From positions 485,715,763 through 485,779,762 of the forward strand of contig NC_058524.1 of assembly GCF_904849725.1 (NCBI RefSeq): a stretch of DNA of 64,000 nt. Direction: 5' to 3'. Below, piece by piece: positions 11,762 to 23,353 of the stretch; positions within the stretch are counted from its first letter, which is position 1; each line of letters begins with the position of its first letter. The position numbers were made by a program, and so were the translations under genes. Under the pieces are notes generated by a model. It was not told the DNA's origin and searched no databases. It saw nothing but the letters and a program-made list of their open reading frames with translations. The stretch comes from Hordeum vulgare subsp. vulgare (Eukaryota > Streptophyta > Magnoliopsida > Poales > Poaceae).

Positions 11762-14700
11762 TGCTACTGCGACAACAAACCTTCCCTCACAACGGCGCCA
11801 GGAATCCTGCTGCTACGGGCTACGCCTATAGGGACTTCCTTGGAAAATATGCAAAGGATGTCCCCGCGGCCTTGGAGCCTTGCGTTGGTGTTCCCTTGAA
11901 GAGGAAAGGGTGATGTAGGACAGCGGCGATAAGTATTTCCCTCAGTTTGAGAACCAAGGTATCGATCCAGTGGGAGGATCACGTCGAGTCACAAGTACCT
12001 GCACAAACACAAAGAGCTTGCACCCAACGTTATGAAGGGGTTTTCAATCCCTTATAGATTGTTTGCAAAGTGAGAACTGAAAGCAAAAAGTAAACAAAGC
12101 AAAGTAAAAGTGAAAGTGGAGACGATAGTTGTGAATAGATCCGGGGGCCGTACTGTTCACTAGTGGCTTCTCTCATGAAAGCAAGTAGACGGTGGGTGAA
12201 CGAATTACTGTCGAGCAACTGATAGAACCGCGCAAAGTCGTGACGTTATCTATGGCAATGATTATATCTATAGGCATCACGTCCAAAACAAGTAGACCGA
12301 TACTTTCTGCATCTACTACTATTACTCCACACGTCGACCGCTATCCAGCATGCATCTAGTGTATTAAGTACATAAGAACATAGTAACGCCTTAAGCAAGA
12401 TGACATGATGTAGATGGACAATCTCATATCTATGATAAAAGCCCATATTGTTACCCTTGATGGCAACAACATGATGCGTGCCTAGCTGCCCCTTCTATCA
12501 CTTGGAAAGGTCACCACACGGTATGAACCCAAAACCAAGCATTTCTCCCATTGCAAGAATCATAGATCTAGTTGGCCAAACAAAACCCAAGACTCGGAGA
12601 GACTTACAAGGATATAAAATCATGCATATAAGAAATCAGCAAAGACTCAAATATAATTCATCGAATCTCGACAAACACACCGCCAAAGAGGATTACATCG
12701 GATAGATCTCCATGAAGATCATGGAGAACTTTGTATTAAAGATCCAAGAGAGAGAAGAAGCCATCTAGCTACTAACTACGGACCCGTAGGTCTGAAGTGG
12801 ACTACTCACGAGTCATTGGAGAGGCGATGATGTTGATGTAGAAGCCCTCCAACTCCAAAGTCCCCTCCGGCAGGGCACCGGGAAGGGTCTCCAGATGAGA
12901 TCTTGCGGAAACAGAAGCTTGCGGCGGCGGAAAAGTGTTTTCGTGGATGCCCTGATTTTTCTGGGATTTTAGGGAATTTATAGGCGAAAGAGCTAGGGTA
13001 GGGGAGCTCCAGGGGGGGCACAAGCTTGGTAGCAGCCGACCCCCTGGTGGCGGCTACAGGGCTTGTGCCCCCCCTGGAGCTCCCCTACCCTAGCTCTTTC
13101 GCCTATAAATTCCCTAAAATCCCAGAAAAATCAGGGCATCCACGAAAACACTTTTCCGCCGCCGCAAGCTTCTGTTTCCGCAAGATCTCATCTGGAGACC
13201 CTTCCCGGTGCCCTGCCGGAGGGGACTTTGGAGTTGGAGGGCTTCTACATCAACATCATCGCCTCTCCAATGACTCGTGAGTAGTCCACTTCAGACCTAC
13301 GGGTCCGTAGTTAGTAGCTAGATGGCTTCTTCTCTCTCTTGGATCTTTAATACAAAGTTCTCCATGATCTTCATGGAGATCTATCCGATGTAATCCTCTT
13401 TGGCGGTGTGTTTGTCGAGATTCGATGAATTATATTTGAGTCTTTGCTGATTTCTTATATGCATGATTTTATATCCTTGTAAGTCTCTCCGAGTCTTGGG
13501 TTTTGTTTGGCCAACTAGATCTATGATTCTTGCAATGGGAGAAATGCTTGGTTTTGGGTTCATACCGTGTGGTGACCTTTCCAAGTGATAGAAGGGGCAG
13601 CTAGGCACGCATCATGTTGTTGCCATCAAGGGTAACAATATGGGCTTTTATCATAGATATGAGATTGTCCATCTACATCATGTCATCTTGCTTAAGGCGT
13701 TACTATGTTCTTATGTACTTAATACACTAGATGCATGCTGGATAGCGGTCGACGTGTGGAGTAATAGTAGTAGATGCAGAAAGTATCGGTCTACTTGTTT
13801 TGGACGTGATGCCTATAGATATAATCATTGCCATAGATAACGTCACGACTTTGCGCGGTTCTATCAGTTGCTCGACAGTAATTCGTTCACCCACCGTCTA
13901 CTTGCTTTCATGAGAGAAGCCACTAGTGAACAGTACGGCCCCCGGATCTATTCACAACTATCGTCTCCACTTTCACTTTTACTTTGCTTTGTTTACTTTT
14001 TGCTTTCAGTTCTCACTTTGCAAACAATCTATAAGGGATTGAAAACCCCTTCATAACGTTGGGTGCAAGCTCTTTGTGTTTGTGCAGGTACTTGTGACTC
14101 GACGTGATCCTCCCACTGGATCGATACCTTGGTTCTCAAACTGAGGGAAATACTTATCGCCGCTGTCCTACATCACCCTTTCCTCTTCAAGGGAACACCA
14201 ACGCAAGGCTCCAAGGCCGCGGGGACATCCTTTGCATATTTTCCAAGGAAGTCCCTATAGGCGTAGCCCGTAGCAGCAGGATTCCTGGCGCCGTTGTGAG
14301 GGAAGGTTTGTTGTCGCAGTAGCAATCTCGCTCTCGTAGATGAACATCACCATGATAGGTCTTCGTATGCGTAGGAAAATTTTGTTTCCCATGCAACGTT
14401 CCCCAACAGTGGCATCATGAGACTTACAAGGATATAAAATCATGCATATAAGAAATCAGCAAAGACTCAAATATAATTCATCGAATCTCGACAAACACAC
14501 CGCCAAAGAGGATTACATCGGATAGATCTCCATGAAGATCATGGAGAACTTTGTATTAAAGATCCAAGAGAGAGAAGAAGCCATCTAGCTACTAACTACG
14601 GACCCGTAGGTCTGAAGTGGACTACTCACGAGTCATTGGAGAGGCGATGATGTTGATGTAGAAGCCCTCCAACTCCAAAGTCCCCTCCGGCAGGGCACCG

Positions 14701-15157
14701 GGAAGGGTCTCCAGATGAGATCTTGCGGAAACAGAAGCTTGCGGCGGCGGAAAAGTGTTTTCGTGGATGCCCTGATTTTTCTGGGATTTTAGGGAATTTA
14801 TAGGCGAAAGAGCTAGGGTAGGGGAGCTCCAGGGGGGGCACAAGCTTGGTAGCAGCCGACCCCCTGGTGGCGGCTACAGGGCTTGTGGGCCCCCTGTGGC
14901 TCTCGTGCCTTGGCCCTCAAGTCCTCCGATCTTCTTCCGTTCTGGAAAATTTTATTTCGGGTATTTTATTCCGTTTGGACTCCTTCCAAAATCATATCTG
15001 AAAAGATTCAAAAACACAGAAAAAACAGGAACTGGCACTTGGCACTAAATTAATAAGTTAGTCCCAAAAAAGATATAAAAGCTACACAAAACATCCAAAG
15101 TTGTCAAGATAACATCATGAAACCATCAAAAATTATAGATACGTTTGAGACGTATCA
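11762..15157 (-). repeat. 3' LTR of Gypsy element A, enlarged by the palindromic duplication
   Basis: Runs from TGCTACTGCG to GACGTATCA. The extra 1820 bases between ~13068 and 14887 are the inverted/direct duplication described separately. The polypurine tract side lies at 15158 onward (minus strand GCTTGGGCATGCT). Confidence 0.88.
12599..14887. repeat. direct duplication of 469 bp (12599-13067 and 14419-14887)
   Basis: Bases 12599-13067 recur at an offset of 1820 (14419-14887) in the same orientation. After 14887 the sequence continues as the normal LTR of element A. Together with the palindrome this gives the order A-B, B'-A' inverted, B again. The re-entry junction has only GAG in common. 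Confidence 0.9.
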
Positions 15158-17886
15158 AGCATGCCCAAGCTTAACTCTTGCTCGTCCTCGAGTAGGGACG
15201 TGATAAAGAATGAATTTTGGATGCTTTCATGCTACCTAGCATAGATGTCCTTTGTAACTCCTCTTATGTGATGTGAATGTTCAGATCCATTAGATTGAAA
15301 ACAATAGTTTGCTATTGATGTGGAGACAATAATACTTCAAGCAAACTAGCAAGGTAATCATGAACTTTCAAAATAACAAGGCCAAAATAAAGTTATCCCT
15401 ACAAAATCATATAGTCTGGCTATGCTCTATCATCCTTGCACAACGAATTTAAATCATGCACAACCTCAATATTGGCCAAGTAATTGTTTTCACACCTTTA
15501 CTTTCTCAAACCTTTTCAACTCTCACGCAATACATGAGCATGAGCCATGGTTTTAGCACTATAAGTGGAATGGAGTGTGGTGGAGGTTGCAAGACAAACA
15601 AGGAGAAGATGGTCATATTAACTAGGCATATCAATGAGCTATGGAGATGCTCATCAATAGATATCAATGTGAATGAGTAGGGATTCCCATACAAATGATG
15701 CACTAGAGCTAAGAGTATGTGAAAGCTCTTAAAGAAAACTAGTGGGTGCGCATCCAACTTGCTTGCTCACGAAGACGTAAGGAAAATTTGAGGAAGCCTA
15801 TCATTGGAATATACAAGCCAAGTTATATAATGAAAATTTCCCAGTAGCTATATGGTGGTGACAAAACGAGAGACTCTCAATCACGAAGATCATGGTGCTT
15901 AATAAGCACAAGTGTGGAAGGATAGTAGCATTGTCCCTTCTCTCTTTTTCTCTCATTTTTTTGGTGGGCTCTTTGGCCTCTTTTTTATTTTATTTTATTT
16001 TATTATTTTTTTTATTTTGGTGGGCATCTTTGGCCTCTTTTTGTAAATGGGCTTCGTTGGCCTCTTTTATTTCCTCACATGGGACAATGCTCCATCAATG
16101 ATGATCATCACACTTACAACTCAAAACTTAGAGCAATGATGACTCTATATGGACTGCCTTCGGTAGTGTACCGTGACAATGATCTAGCATGGCATAGACA
16201 TTAATGGAAACATCATGCTAGCTATCTTACGATCATGCAATGGCAATGTAGAAGCTGTGGCACATATCATGGTGGTAGTTGCATGGCAATATATCTCAGA
16301 ATGGCTTTGAAAAAGCCATAGTAGGTAGGTATGGTGGCTGTTTTGAGGGAGGCTATATGGTGGATTTTGTGCACCGGCGAAAGTTGCACGACACTAAAGA
16401 AGATAGTGATGGTGGAAGGTGAAAGTGCATCTAAACCATGGACTCAACATTAGTCACGAAGAACTCATATACTTGTTGCAAAAGTTTTAGTAGTAATCGA
16501 AACAAAGCATTCAACACATACTCCTAGGGGAAGGGTCGGTAGGTATAAACCATCGCGCGATCCCGACCGCTACACAAAGGATGACAATCAATAGACTAAT
16601 CATGCTCAGACTTCATCACATAGAGGTTCACCATACGTGCATGCTACGGGAATCACTAACCTCAACACAAGTATTTCTAGATCCACAACACCTTACTAGT
16701 ATAACTTCAATATTACCACAACCACAACTCAAAACTAATTGAGACGAATCAAACTTCTCCAACTACTCAATGCACATGAAGGTGGAAGTTTTCATATCCC
16801 TTTGGATAACTACCCCTTTTGAGAATACTATCATAGCATAGGTCAACTACCAAGACACACAATTCCGCGCTCTAAAAGATATAAGTGAAGCACATAGAGC
16901 AAAATCAATTAGCTCAAAAGATATAAGTGAAGCACATGTGAGCTGAATTGTCTAACCAAAGGATATAAGTGAAGCTCGACAAAATCACGGTGAGTGCATG
17001 TCTCTCTCTAGGTGTGCAGCAAGGAAGATTGTGACACAACAAAAATAAAAGACTCCTACGATACAAGACGCTCCAAGCAAAACACATAACATGTGGTGAA
17101 TAAAAATATAGCCCCAAGTAACGTTACCGATGGATTGAATACGAAAGAGGGGATGCCTTCCCGGGGCATCCCCAAGCTTAGGCTTTTACAGCATCCTTGA
17201 ATCAACTTGGGGTGCCTTGGGAATCCCCAAGCTTGAGCTCTTTCCACTCTTTATCTCTTTGTCCATAAGAACTTCACCCAAAACTTGAAAACTTCACAAC
17301 ACGAAACTTAAACAGAAACTCGTGATATCATTAGTATAAGAAAGCAAACCACCACTTCCTTAGGTAATGTAGCAAACTTAAATTCTACTTATGTTAATGT
17401 TGGGTCACTGTATTTTCAATCTTCCGTGGCTAATACCCCCCGATACTATCCATAGTTTCATCCAAATAAGCAACCAACTCAACAAAAACAGAATCTGTTA
17501 ACAGCAGACCAGTCTGTAGCAATCTGTATACTTCGTATACTTCTGGTACTTCAAATATTCTAAAAAATTACTATAGTCTGAAGAATTTGCGTAGAAATCA
17601 GAAGCAAAAAAGAATCAATTCAAAATCTCTTACAGAAAAATAATGAAAATTCTTTTCGTGAGCAGAAAGTTTTTGTCTTTTCCAGCATGACCAAACGATC
17701 ATCCCCAAGACTAATCATAACAGTTTTACTTGGCACAAACGCAAAAAAGAAACACAAAAACACAATCATAACAGAATTATGAAAGTGGGGAAAACACAAA
17801 ACAGAAAGGAAAAGGATAGATTCATTGGGTTGCCTCCCAACAAGCGCTATCGTTTAACGCCCTTAGCTAGGCATAAGGTGATAGAA
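15158..17886 (-). other. non-coding 3' internal region of Gypsy element A
   Basis: About 2.7 kb between the gag-like frame and the 3' LTR, with no long frame on either strand. It is similar in inverse orientation to 23354-25185 plus 31384-32201 of element B, including the tail GCTTGTTGGGAGGCAACCCA just after the gag stop and the block with CATCCCCAAGCTT. A TTTTA-rich low-complexity run lies at ~15980-16018. Where pol would be expected there is only this sequence. Confidence 0.8.
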
Positions 17887-18569
17887 TCACGTATAGTCAT
17901 CTTTGGTGCTCAAACCATAAGTAGCGTGATCATTTATCATCTTAAGGTCTTCATCTTTATTGGATGACTCACCACTAGCTTTAGGAAAAAAACAGACTTG
18001 ACGGTCTTTTTGAGAGTGAGATTTGGAGTATTTTGCACAGCGGCAAAAGCGGAACCCAAGTTGGTTATGACATCTTCTAGTTTGCCAATTCTAGAGGAAT
18101 CATTAACTATAGGTTCCTTCTCCCTTAAATTTTTCAAAACCATTCCCACTTTGGATCCGTACTGAGTAATTTGATTGTGGATCTTCCTATCCAAACCCTC
18201 AATAAGTTCAATTGTGCAAATTTTGTTTTCAATAGCGTCAAGCCTTTGCATAACGTGTTCCAAGGTCAAGGTAGTTCCATTAACCATGAGCGGGGGTGAG
18301 CCTACCAAATTCATGATAGCTCCATCGGAGTCAACAGTATGGCTCCCCAAAAAATTCCTGCCTATGATGGTATCAAGAATATACTTATTCCAAGGAGAGA
18401 TTCCAACATAAAAACTGCGAAGAAGAACTATAGTGGATTGCTTACAAGTAGATCTACTTTGAGCATTGCAAATCCTGTACCAAGAATCCTTTAAATTTTC
18501 TTCCTCATTCTGCCTGAAATTGAGAACTTCGTTCTCAGGGGTATCGTTTGGAGTGGTGGGTCTAGCCAT
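17887..18569 (-). pseudogene. gag-like ORF of Gypsy element A with a frameshift near its end
   Basis: A gag-like protein of unknown exact role, probably a truncated capsid relative. The start at 18569 (MARPTTPND) lies ~290 bases inside the primer binding site, comparable to the gag start of element B. Blocks such as LLRSFYVGISPWNKYILD resemble the N-terminal half of Athila-type gag, followed by a helical part with LEHVMQRLDAIENKI. The open frame stops at 17937, 210 codons. At the run of seven T's on the minus strand (17986-17992) one added base would keep the frame open to 17887 and add the tail ATYGLSTKDDYT, which also ends element B gag. So a one-base loss in a homopolymer probably truncated it. 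No protease motif is present. Confidence 0.7.
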
Positions 18570-18858
18570 TGATGGACTATCCCACACACAAACGAGCAGG
18601 AAGAAAGTGAGTGAAACGGGCAAAAGAGAATGGAAAAAGGCAAAAGAAAACGGCAAAGGAGTAAGGCAAATGAAAACGGCAAATGTGAAGTGGGGTTGAG
18701 GAAAACGAGAGGCAACTGGCAAAAAAGGTAAATGCAAGAGATGAGTTTGTGACACCTACTTGGATAGATCTTGACTTGATCTCCCTTCCCGGCGCCAGAA
18801 ATAGGCGTGTTGATGGAAGATTATTCTTGTCTTGATACTCCTTGGCAAGCGATCCTCC

Positions 18859-18876
18859 TCCCCGGCAACGGCGCCA
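18859..18876 (-). other. primer binding site of Gypsy element A
   Basis: Minus strand reads TGGCGCCGTTGCCGGGGA, ten bases inside the 5' LTR end. It complements the 3' end expected of tRNA-Asp, the usual primer of this Gypsy lineage. A near copy with two mismatches lies inside the LTR end at 18908-18925. Confidence 0.8.
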
Positions 18877-18886
18877 GAAATCCTTC

Positions 18887-19402
18887 TGCTACTGCGACAA
18901 CAGACCTTCCCTGACAACGGCGCCAGGAATCCTGCTGCTACGAGCTACGCCTATAGGGACTTCCTTGGCAAATATGCAAAGGATTTCCCCGCGGCCTTGG
19001 AGCCTTGCGTTGGTGTTGCCTTGAAGAGGAAAGGGTGATGTAGCACAGCGGTGGTAAGTATTTCCCTCAGTTTGAGAACCAAGGTATCGATCCAGTGGGA
19101 GGATCACGTCGAGTCACAAGTACCTGCACAAACACAAAGAGCTTGCACCCGACGCTATGAAGGGGTTGTCAATCCCTTATAGATTGTTTGCAAAGTGAGA
19201 ACTGAAAGCAAAAAGTAAACAAAGCAAAGTAAAAGTGAAAGTGGAGACGTTAGTTGTGAATAGACCCGGGGGCCGTAGTGTTCACTAGTGGCTTCTCTCA
19301 TGAAAGCAAGTAGACGGTGGGTGAACGAATTACTGTCGAGCAATTGATAGAACCGCGCAAAGTCGTGACGTTATCTATGGACATGATTATATCTAGAGGC
19401 AT
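18887..19402 (-). repeat. 5' LTR of Gypsy element A, first piece
   Basis: Starts TGCTACTGCGACAACA and is cut by Gypsy element B after GGCAT (19398-19402, target site duplication). It resumes at 33598. It differs from the 3' LTR of A at several positions, so the insertion of A is not recent. Confidence 0.9.
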
Positions 19403-21041
19403 TGATACGTCTCAAACGTATCTATAATTTGTGATGGTTTCACGCTGTTATCTTGTCTTCTTTGGTTGTTTTATGTATCTTTTTATATCTTTTTGGGACT
19501 AACTTATTAATTCAGTGCCAAGTCTCAGTTCCTGTTTTTTTTCCGTGTTTTTGACTCTTTTCATATCTGATTTTGGAACGGAGTCCAAACGGAAGAAAAA
19601 CCCCAAAATTATTTTTTCCCAAACGGAAGAAGAGCAGGGGGCTTTTGGGCCAAGCCAGGTGGGCTCCACGAAGCCCACAAGCCCCCACTCCGCCACCCGG
19701 GGGGAGGCGGCAGTGGGCAGGCTTGTGGCCTCCCTGGCCACCCCCTAACCTAGGTCTTTGGCCTATAAATTCACAAATATTCCGCAAAGAATCAGGGCAG
19801 CCTCGAAAATACTTTTCCGCCGCCGCAAGCTTCCGTTTCCGCGAGATCTCATCTGGAGACCCTTCCCGGCACCCTACCGGAGGGGACTTTGGAGTTGGAG
19901 GGCTTCTTCATCATCATCATCGCCCCTCCAATGACTCGTGAGTAGTTCACTTCAGACCTACGGGTCCGTAGTTAGTAGCTAGATGGCTTCTTCTCTCTCT
20001 TGGATCTTCAATACATAGTTTTTGATGATCTTCATGGAGATCTATCCGATGTAATCTTCTTTGGTGGTGTGTTTGTCGAGATCCGATGAATTGTGGATTT
20101 GTGATCAGATTATCCATGATATATATTTGAGTCTTTGCTGATTTCTTATATGCATGATTTGATATCCTTGTAAGTCTCTCCGAGTCTTGGGTTTTGTTTG
20201 GCCAACTAGATCTATGATTCTTGCAATGGGAGAAGTGCTTGGTTTTGGGTTCTGCCATGTGGTGACCTTTCCTAGTGACAGTAGGGGCAGCAAGGCACAC
20301 ATCAAGTAGTTGCCATCAAGGGTAAAAAGATGGGGTTTTTATCATTGGTTTGAGATTATCCCTCTACATCATGTCATCTTGCTTATGGCGTTACTCTGTT
20401 CTTATGGACTTAATACACTAGATGCATGCTAGATAGCGGTCGACGTGTGGAGTAATAGTAGTAGATGCAGAAAGTATCGGTCTACTTGTTTCGAACGTGA
20501 TGCCTATAGAAACAATCATTGCATAGATATCTTTACAACTTTGCACAGTTCTATCAATTGCTCGACAGTAATTTGTTCACCCACCATCTATTTGCTTTCA
20601 TGAGAGAAGCCACTAGTAAACACTACGGCCCCCGGGTCTATTCACATCCATCGTTTACACCTCCGCTTTTACTTTGCTTTGTTACTTTTATGCTTTCAGT
20701 TCTCACTTGGCAAACAATCTATAAGGGATTGACAACCCCTTCATAGCATTGGGAGCAAGTTTTTGTGTTTGTGCAGGATCTTGATATACTCCTCCACTGG
20801 ATTGATACCTTGGTTCTCAAACTGAGGGAAGTACTTACCACCGCTACGCTACATCACCCTTTCCGCTTCGAGGGAACACCAACGTAAGGCTCCAAGGCCA
20901 CGGGGGAAATCCTTTGCATACTTGCCTAGGAAGTTCCTTAAGGCATAGCCGCAGCTGAAAGATTCCTGGTGCCGTTGCTGAGGAGTATCAAGCAACACTC
21001 CTATTTCTCGCGCCGTTGGAAGGTCTTTTGTTGCCGTAGCA
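19403..21041 (+). repeat. 5' LTR of Gypsy element B
   Basis: Starts TGATACGTCTCAAACGTATC and ends GCCGTAGCA. It has the CCTATAAATTC box at ~19762, a plausible TATA element, and is about 248 bp longer than the 3' LTR because that copy suffered deletions. Confidence 0.92.
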
Positions 21042-21051
21042 GAAGTATTTC

Positions 21052-21069
21052 TGGCGCCGTTGCCGGGGA
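21052..21069 (+). other. primer binding site of Gypsy element B
   Basis: TGGCGCCGTTGCCGGGGA, complementary to a tRNA-Asp 3' end, ten bases inside the LTR. Partial copies of the same motif occur at 20967 and 21008 inside the LTR. Confidence 0.82.
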
Positions 21070-21276
21070 GGAGACATCAAGATTTATCCAAGTAGGTCTC
21101 ACAAACTCTTCTCTTGCATTTACTTTTGTTGCTAGTTGCCTCTCGTTTTCCTCTCCCCCACTTCACATTTGCCGTTTTCATTCGCCTTTTTTCCTTCGTC
21201 GTTTTCTTTTGCCCTTGCCGTTTTCCTTTGCCAGTTTCTTGCTTGCTTGTGTTCTTGTTTGTTTGTTGAAGACATC

Positions 21277-23353
21277 ATGTCTGAAAACACCAAACTTTGC
21301 GACTTCTCGAGAACTATTAATAATGATTTTATTAGTACTCCGATTGCTCCCGCCACTAGTGCGGAATCGTATGAAATCAACGCACCTTTGCTGAATCTTG
21401 TTATGAGAGAGCAATTCTCTGGCCTTCCTAGTGAAGATGCCGCATCCCATCTCAATACCTTCATTGAGCTTTGTGATATACAAAAGAAAAGAGATATGGA
21501 TAATGACGTGATTAAGTTGAAACTTTTTTCCTTTCTCATTGCGAGATCGTGCAAAAACTTGGTTTTCTTCTTTGCCTAAAAATAGTATTGATTCTTGGGA
21601 TAGGTGCAAAGGTGCTTACATATCCAAGCATTTTCCGCCGGCTAAGATCATCTCCTTACGTAACGATATCATGAATTTCAAGCAACTTGATCATGAACAT
21701 GTTGCACAATCTTGGGAGAGGATGAAGCTTAGGATTAGAAATTGTCCCGCTCATGGCTTGAATTTGTGGATGATTATACAAATCTTTTACGCTGGCTTGA
21801 ATTTCGCTTCTCGCAATATCTTGGACTCCGCCTTAGGTGGAACGTTCATGGAAATCACGTTAGGAGACGCTACAAAACTCCTAGACAATATCATGACCAA
21901 CTACTCTCAGTGGAACACTGAAAGGTCACCTGCTAGCAAAAAGGTGCATGCTATAGAAGAGATTAACTCGCTTAGTGCTAAGATGGATGAATTGATGAAT
22001 TTGGTTGCTAGTAGAAACGCTACCGTAGATCCTAATGACATGCCACTATCTTCTTTGATTGAGAGTAGCAATGCTAGTTTGGACGTGAATTTTGTTGGTA
22101 GGAACAATTTTGGCAACAACAATGCTTTTAGAGGAAACTATGTTCCTAGGCCTTTTCCTAGTAACTCCTCTAATAATTATGGCAATTCCTACGGCAAAAA
22201 ATATGGAAATCACAACAGATTACCCTGTGATCTAGAGAGTAATATCAAAGAGTTCATGAACTCTCAAAAGATTTTCAATGCGTCCATAGAGGAAAAACTA
22301 CTCAAAATAGATGATTTGGCTAAGAGCGTTGATAGGATGTCTTGTGAGATTGATGCTTTGAAAGTTAGATGCGCTCCTCCCAAGATCAACTTGGATGAAA
22401 CTTTGAAAGCTATGCGTATCTCCATCAGTGAGAGCAAAGAAAGAACCGCCCAAATTCGCGCTAGACATGAATGGTTTAAAAGGGTGCGTTCTAGTGATGC
22501 AAATCACGAAGATCTTAAAGTGCTTGGTGTGTCTCCTCTTGAATATTTGTTTTCGCGTGTCAAACCTACTTATGTACGGGCTGGATATGAATCCACTTTG
22601 GTTGAAAAATGCCCCAATGATTCGGAGTCCTCCTATCTTGATGATAAAGGTGTGGAGAGTGGAGTAGAAGAAGTCAAAATTTTGGGTAGTAATGAAACTC
22701 CCACTTTGGATTTCAAGGAATTCAATTATGATAATTGCTCCTTGTTTGAATGCATTTCTTTGATGCAATCCATTGCAAACTCTCCACATGCTTATAGCCA
22801 AAGCAAAGCCTTTGCCGCGCATATCGTAGATGCTATGATGAAATCTTTTGAAGAGAAACTCGAACTAGAAGTCTCTATACCTAGAAAACTTCATGATGAG
22901 TGGGAACCAACTATCAAAATCAAGATCAAAAACTATGAGTGCAATGCTTTGTGTGATTTGGGTGCTAGTGTTTCCGCGATTCCAAAGTCTTTATGTGATA
23001 TTCTTGGTTTTCATGAGATTGAAGAGTGTTCTCTTAATTTGCATCTTGCGGATTCTACTATCAAGAAGCCCATGGGAAGGATCGATCATGTTCTTATTGT
23101 TTCAAATAACAACTATGTACCCGTGGATTTCATTGTACTTGACATAGATTGCAATCCTTCATGTCCCATTATTCTTGGTAGACCTTTCCTAAGGACTATT
23201 GGTGCTATCATCTATATGAAGGAAGGGAATATTAGATTTCAATTTCCTTTAAAGAAGTGCATGGAGCACTTTCCTAGAAAGAAAATAAGATTGCTTGATG
23301 AATCTATGATGAGGGCTACCTATGGTTTGAGCACCAAAGATGAATATACATGA
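21277..23353 (+). pseudogene. gag-aspartic protease of Gypsy element B, one frameshift
   Basis: Encodes capsid plus a retropepsin-like domain of the Athila-related Gypsy lineage. The start at 21277 (MSENTKLCDF) follows the primer binding site by ~210 bases. The frame is broken at a run of six T's (21524-21529); removing one T joins KLKLF to PFSLRDRAKTW and leaves ~690 codons open to the TGA at 23351. The gag domain includes RDRAKTWFSSLP, GAYISKHFPPAK and LDNIMTNYSQW. The protease has CDLGASVSAIP (Asp codon 22955-22957) and the C-terminal block PIILGRPFLRT. No CCHC knuckle is seen. The protein ends STKDEYT, directly before the non-coding region, with no pol after it. Confidence 0.88.

Larger units (their letters stand above)
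11665..14421. repeat. large inverted repeat (palindrome) with ~1361-bp arms
   Basis: The left arm 11665-13025 and right arm 13061-14421 are reverse complements. All stretches I compared, including every short reading frame, are identical. The loop is 35 bases (13026-13060). The arms span the Copia/Gypsy junction: they include the Copia primer binding site, the first 84 bases of the Copia LTR and ~1.26 kb of the LTR of Gypsy element A. The duplication therefore happened after A inserted. The loop is bounded by CACAAGC/GCTTGTG, a short inverted repeat native to this LTR (also present at ~14839/14881). Confidence 0.93.

Noticed and set aside
12802..14843. Repeated 70-85 codon frames in the Gypsy A LTR
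   Set aside because: They recur only because the LTR is duplicated in direct and inverted copies. LTR sequence, not genes.
18859..18876. Possible tRNA gene because of the perfect tRNA 3' end ending in CCA
   Set aside because: Only the last 18 bases match and nuclear tRNA genes do not encode CCA. The position shows it is a primer binding site.
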